This document shows positions 38,311-38,317 of a stretch of DNA of 38,317 bases, one piece after another (positions within the stretch are counted from its first letter, which is position 1; each line of letters opens with the position of its first letter). Source of the DNA: SIG701 sp045611685 (lineage in GTDB: Bacteria > Bacillota > Clostridia > Oscillospirales > CAG-272); contig JAZKXO010000057.1 in assembly GCA_045611685.1 (NCBI GenBank), forward strand, positions 1 to 38,317, written 5' to 3'. Position numbers and translations under genes: made by a program. Below the pieces are notes generated by a model. The model searched no databases, was not told the DNA's origin, and saw only the letters and a list, made by a program, of their open reading frames with translations.

Positions 38311-38317
38311 GTAAAAA

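Larger units (their letters stand above)
37442..38317. repeat. Right copy of terminal direct repeat (immunity allele B)
   Basis: This is the partner of 1-875. It ends at the window edge after 128 bases identical to 748-875. The diverged centre has a different repressor N-terminus and different operators. See the left copy and the findings for interpretation. Confidence 0.95.

Overview
The window looks like one complete temperate siphophage genome of about 37.4 kb, opened at its immunity region. The first 875 bases recur as the last 876 (37442-38317). Typical features point to a low- to mid-GC Gram-positive host of the class Clostridia: strong AGGAGG ribosome binding sites, consensus sigma-A promoters, an M23 endolysin with an S-layer-homology repeat, PcfJ/PcfK-type proteins and many zinc-ribbon ORFs. 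The host genus cannot be read from the sequence. A core matching the 3' end of a tmRNA (or tRNA) gene lies just after the integrase, with phage genes on both sides. This is the attP arrangement of a circular phage, or of the junction in a tandem double lysogen, rather than one end of a single prophage.

Layout. The immunity region (1-890, repeated at 37442-38317) has a 130-aa Xre-type repressor transcribed rightward and a 54-aa ORF transcribed leftward, separated by face-to-face consensus promoters and three 13-bp operators. To the right lie a membrane B-box/TM2 'moron' gene with its own promoter and terminators (901-1542), a 37-aa ORF, an HTH/coiled-coil regulator, the tyrosine integrase (2532-3602) and attP (about 3640-3850). 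Everything from 37671 down to 3883 is on the minus strand and reads as one lytic programme. The early part (37671-26780) holds small zinc-ribbon and HTH proteins, a phage replication protein with a Phg_2220_C-like domain, PcfK, PcfJ, a DUF3102 protein, an HUH-type replication initiator, a VRR-NUC nuclease and other small ORFs. The late part (26586-3883) holds HNH endonuclease, small and large terminase, portal, prohead protease, HK97-type capsid, head-tail joining proteins, tail tube, frameshifted tail assembly chaperone, tape measure, distal tail and baseplate proteins, tail fibres, a GH9-like glycosidase, endolysin, holins, a sigma-like regulator and accessory genes including a ferritin-like protein. 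Integrase and the late operon converge on a bidirectional terminator beside attP.

The most striking feature is that the two copies of the immunity region are different alleles in one frame. Repressor residues 56-130 are identical, but residues 1-55 carry 15 substitutions, several in or near the predicted recognition helix. The operators have changed sequence completely while keeping the same 13-bp size and the same start-to-start spacing (32 and 73 bp) relative to matching TTGACA-N17-TATAAT promoters. This is a swapped immunity specificity: either two co-existing phage variants joined at an assembly branch, or two heteroimmune phages in tandem.

No reverse transcriptase, CRISPR array, toxin-antitoxin pair, DNA polymerase, helicase or excisionase was recognised.
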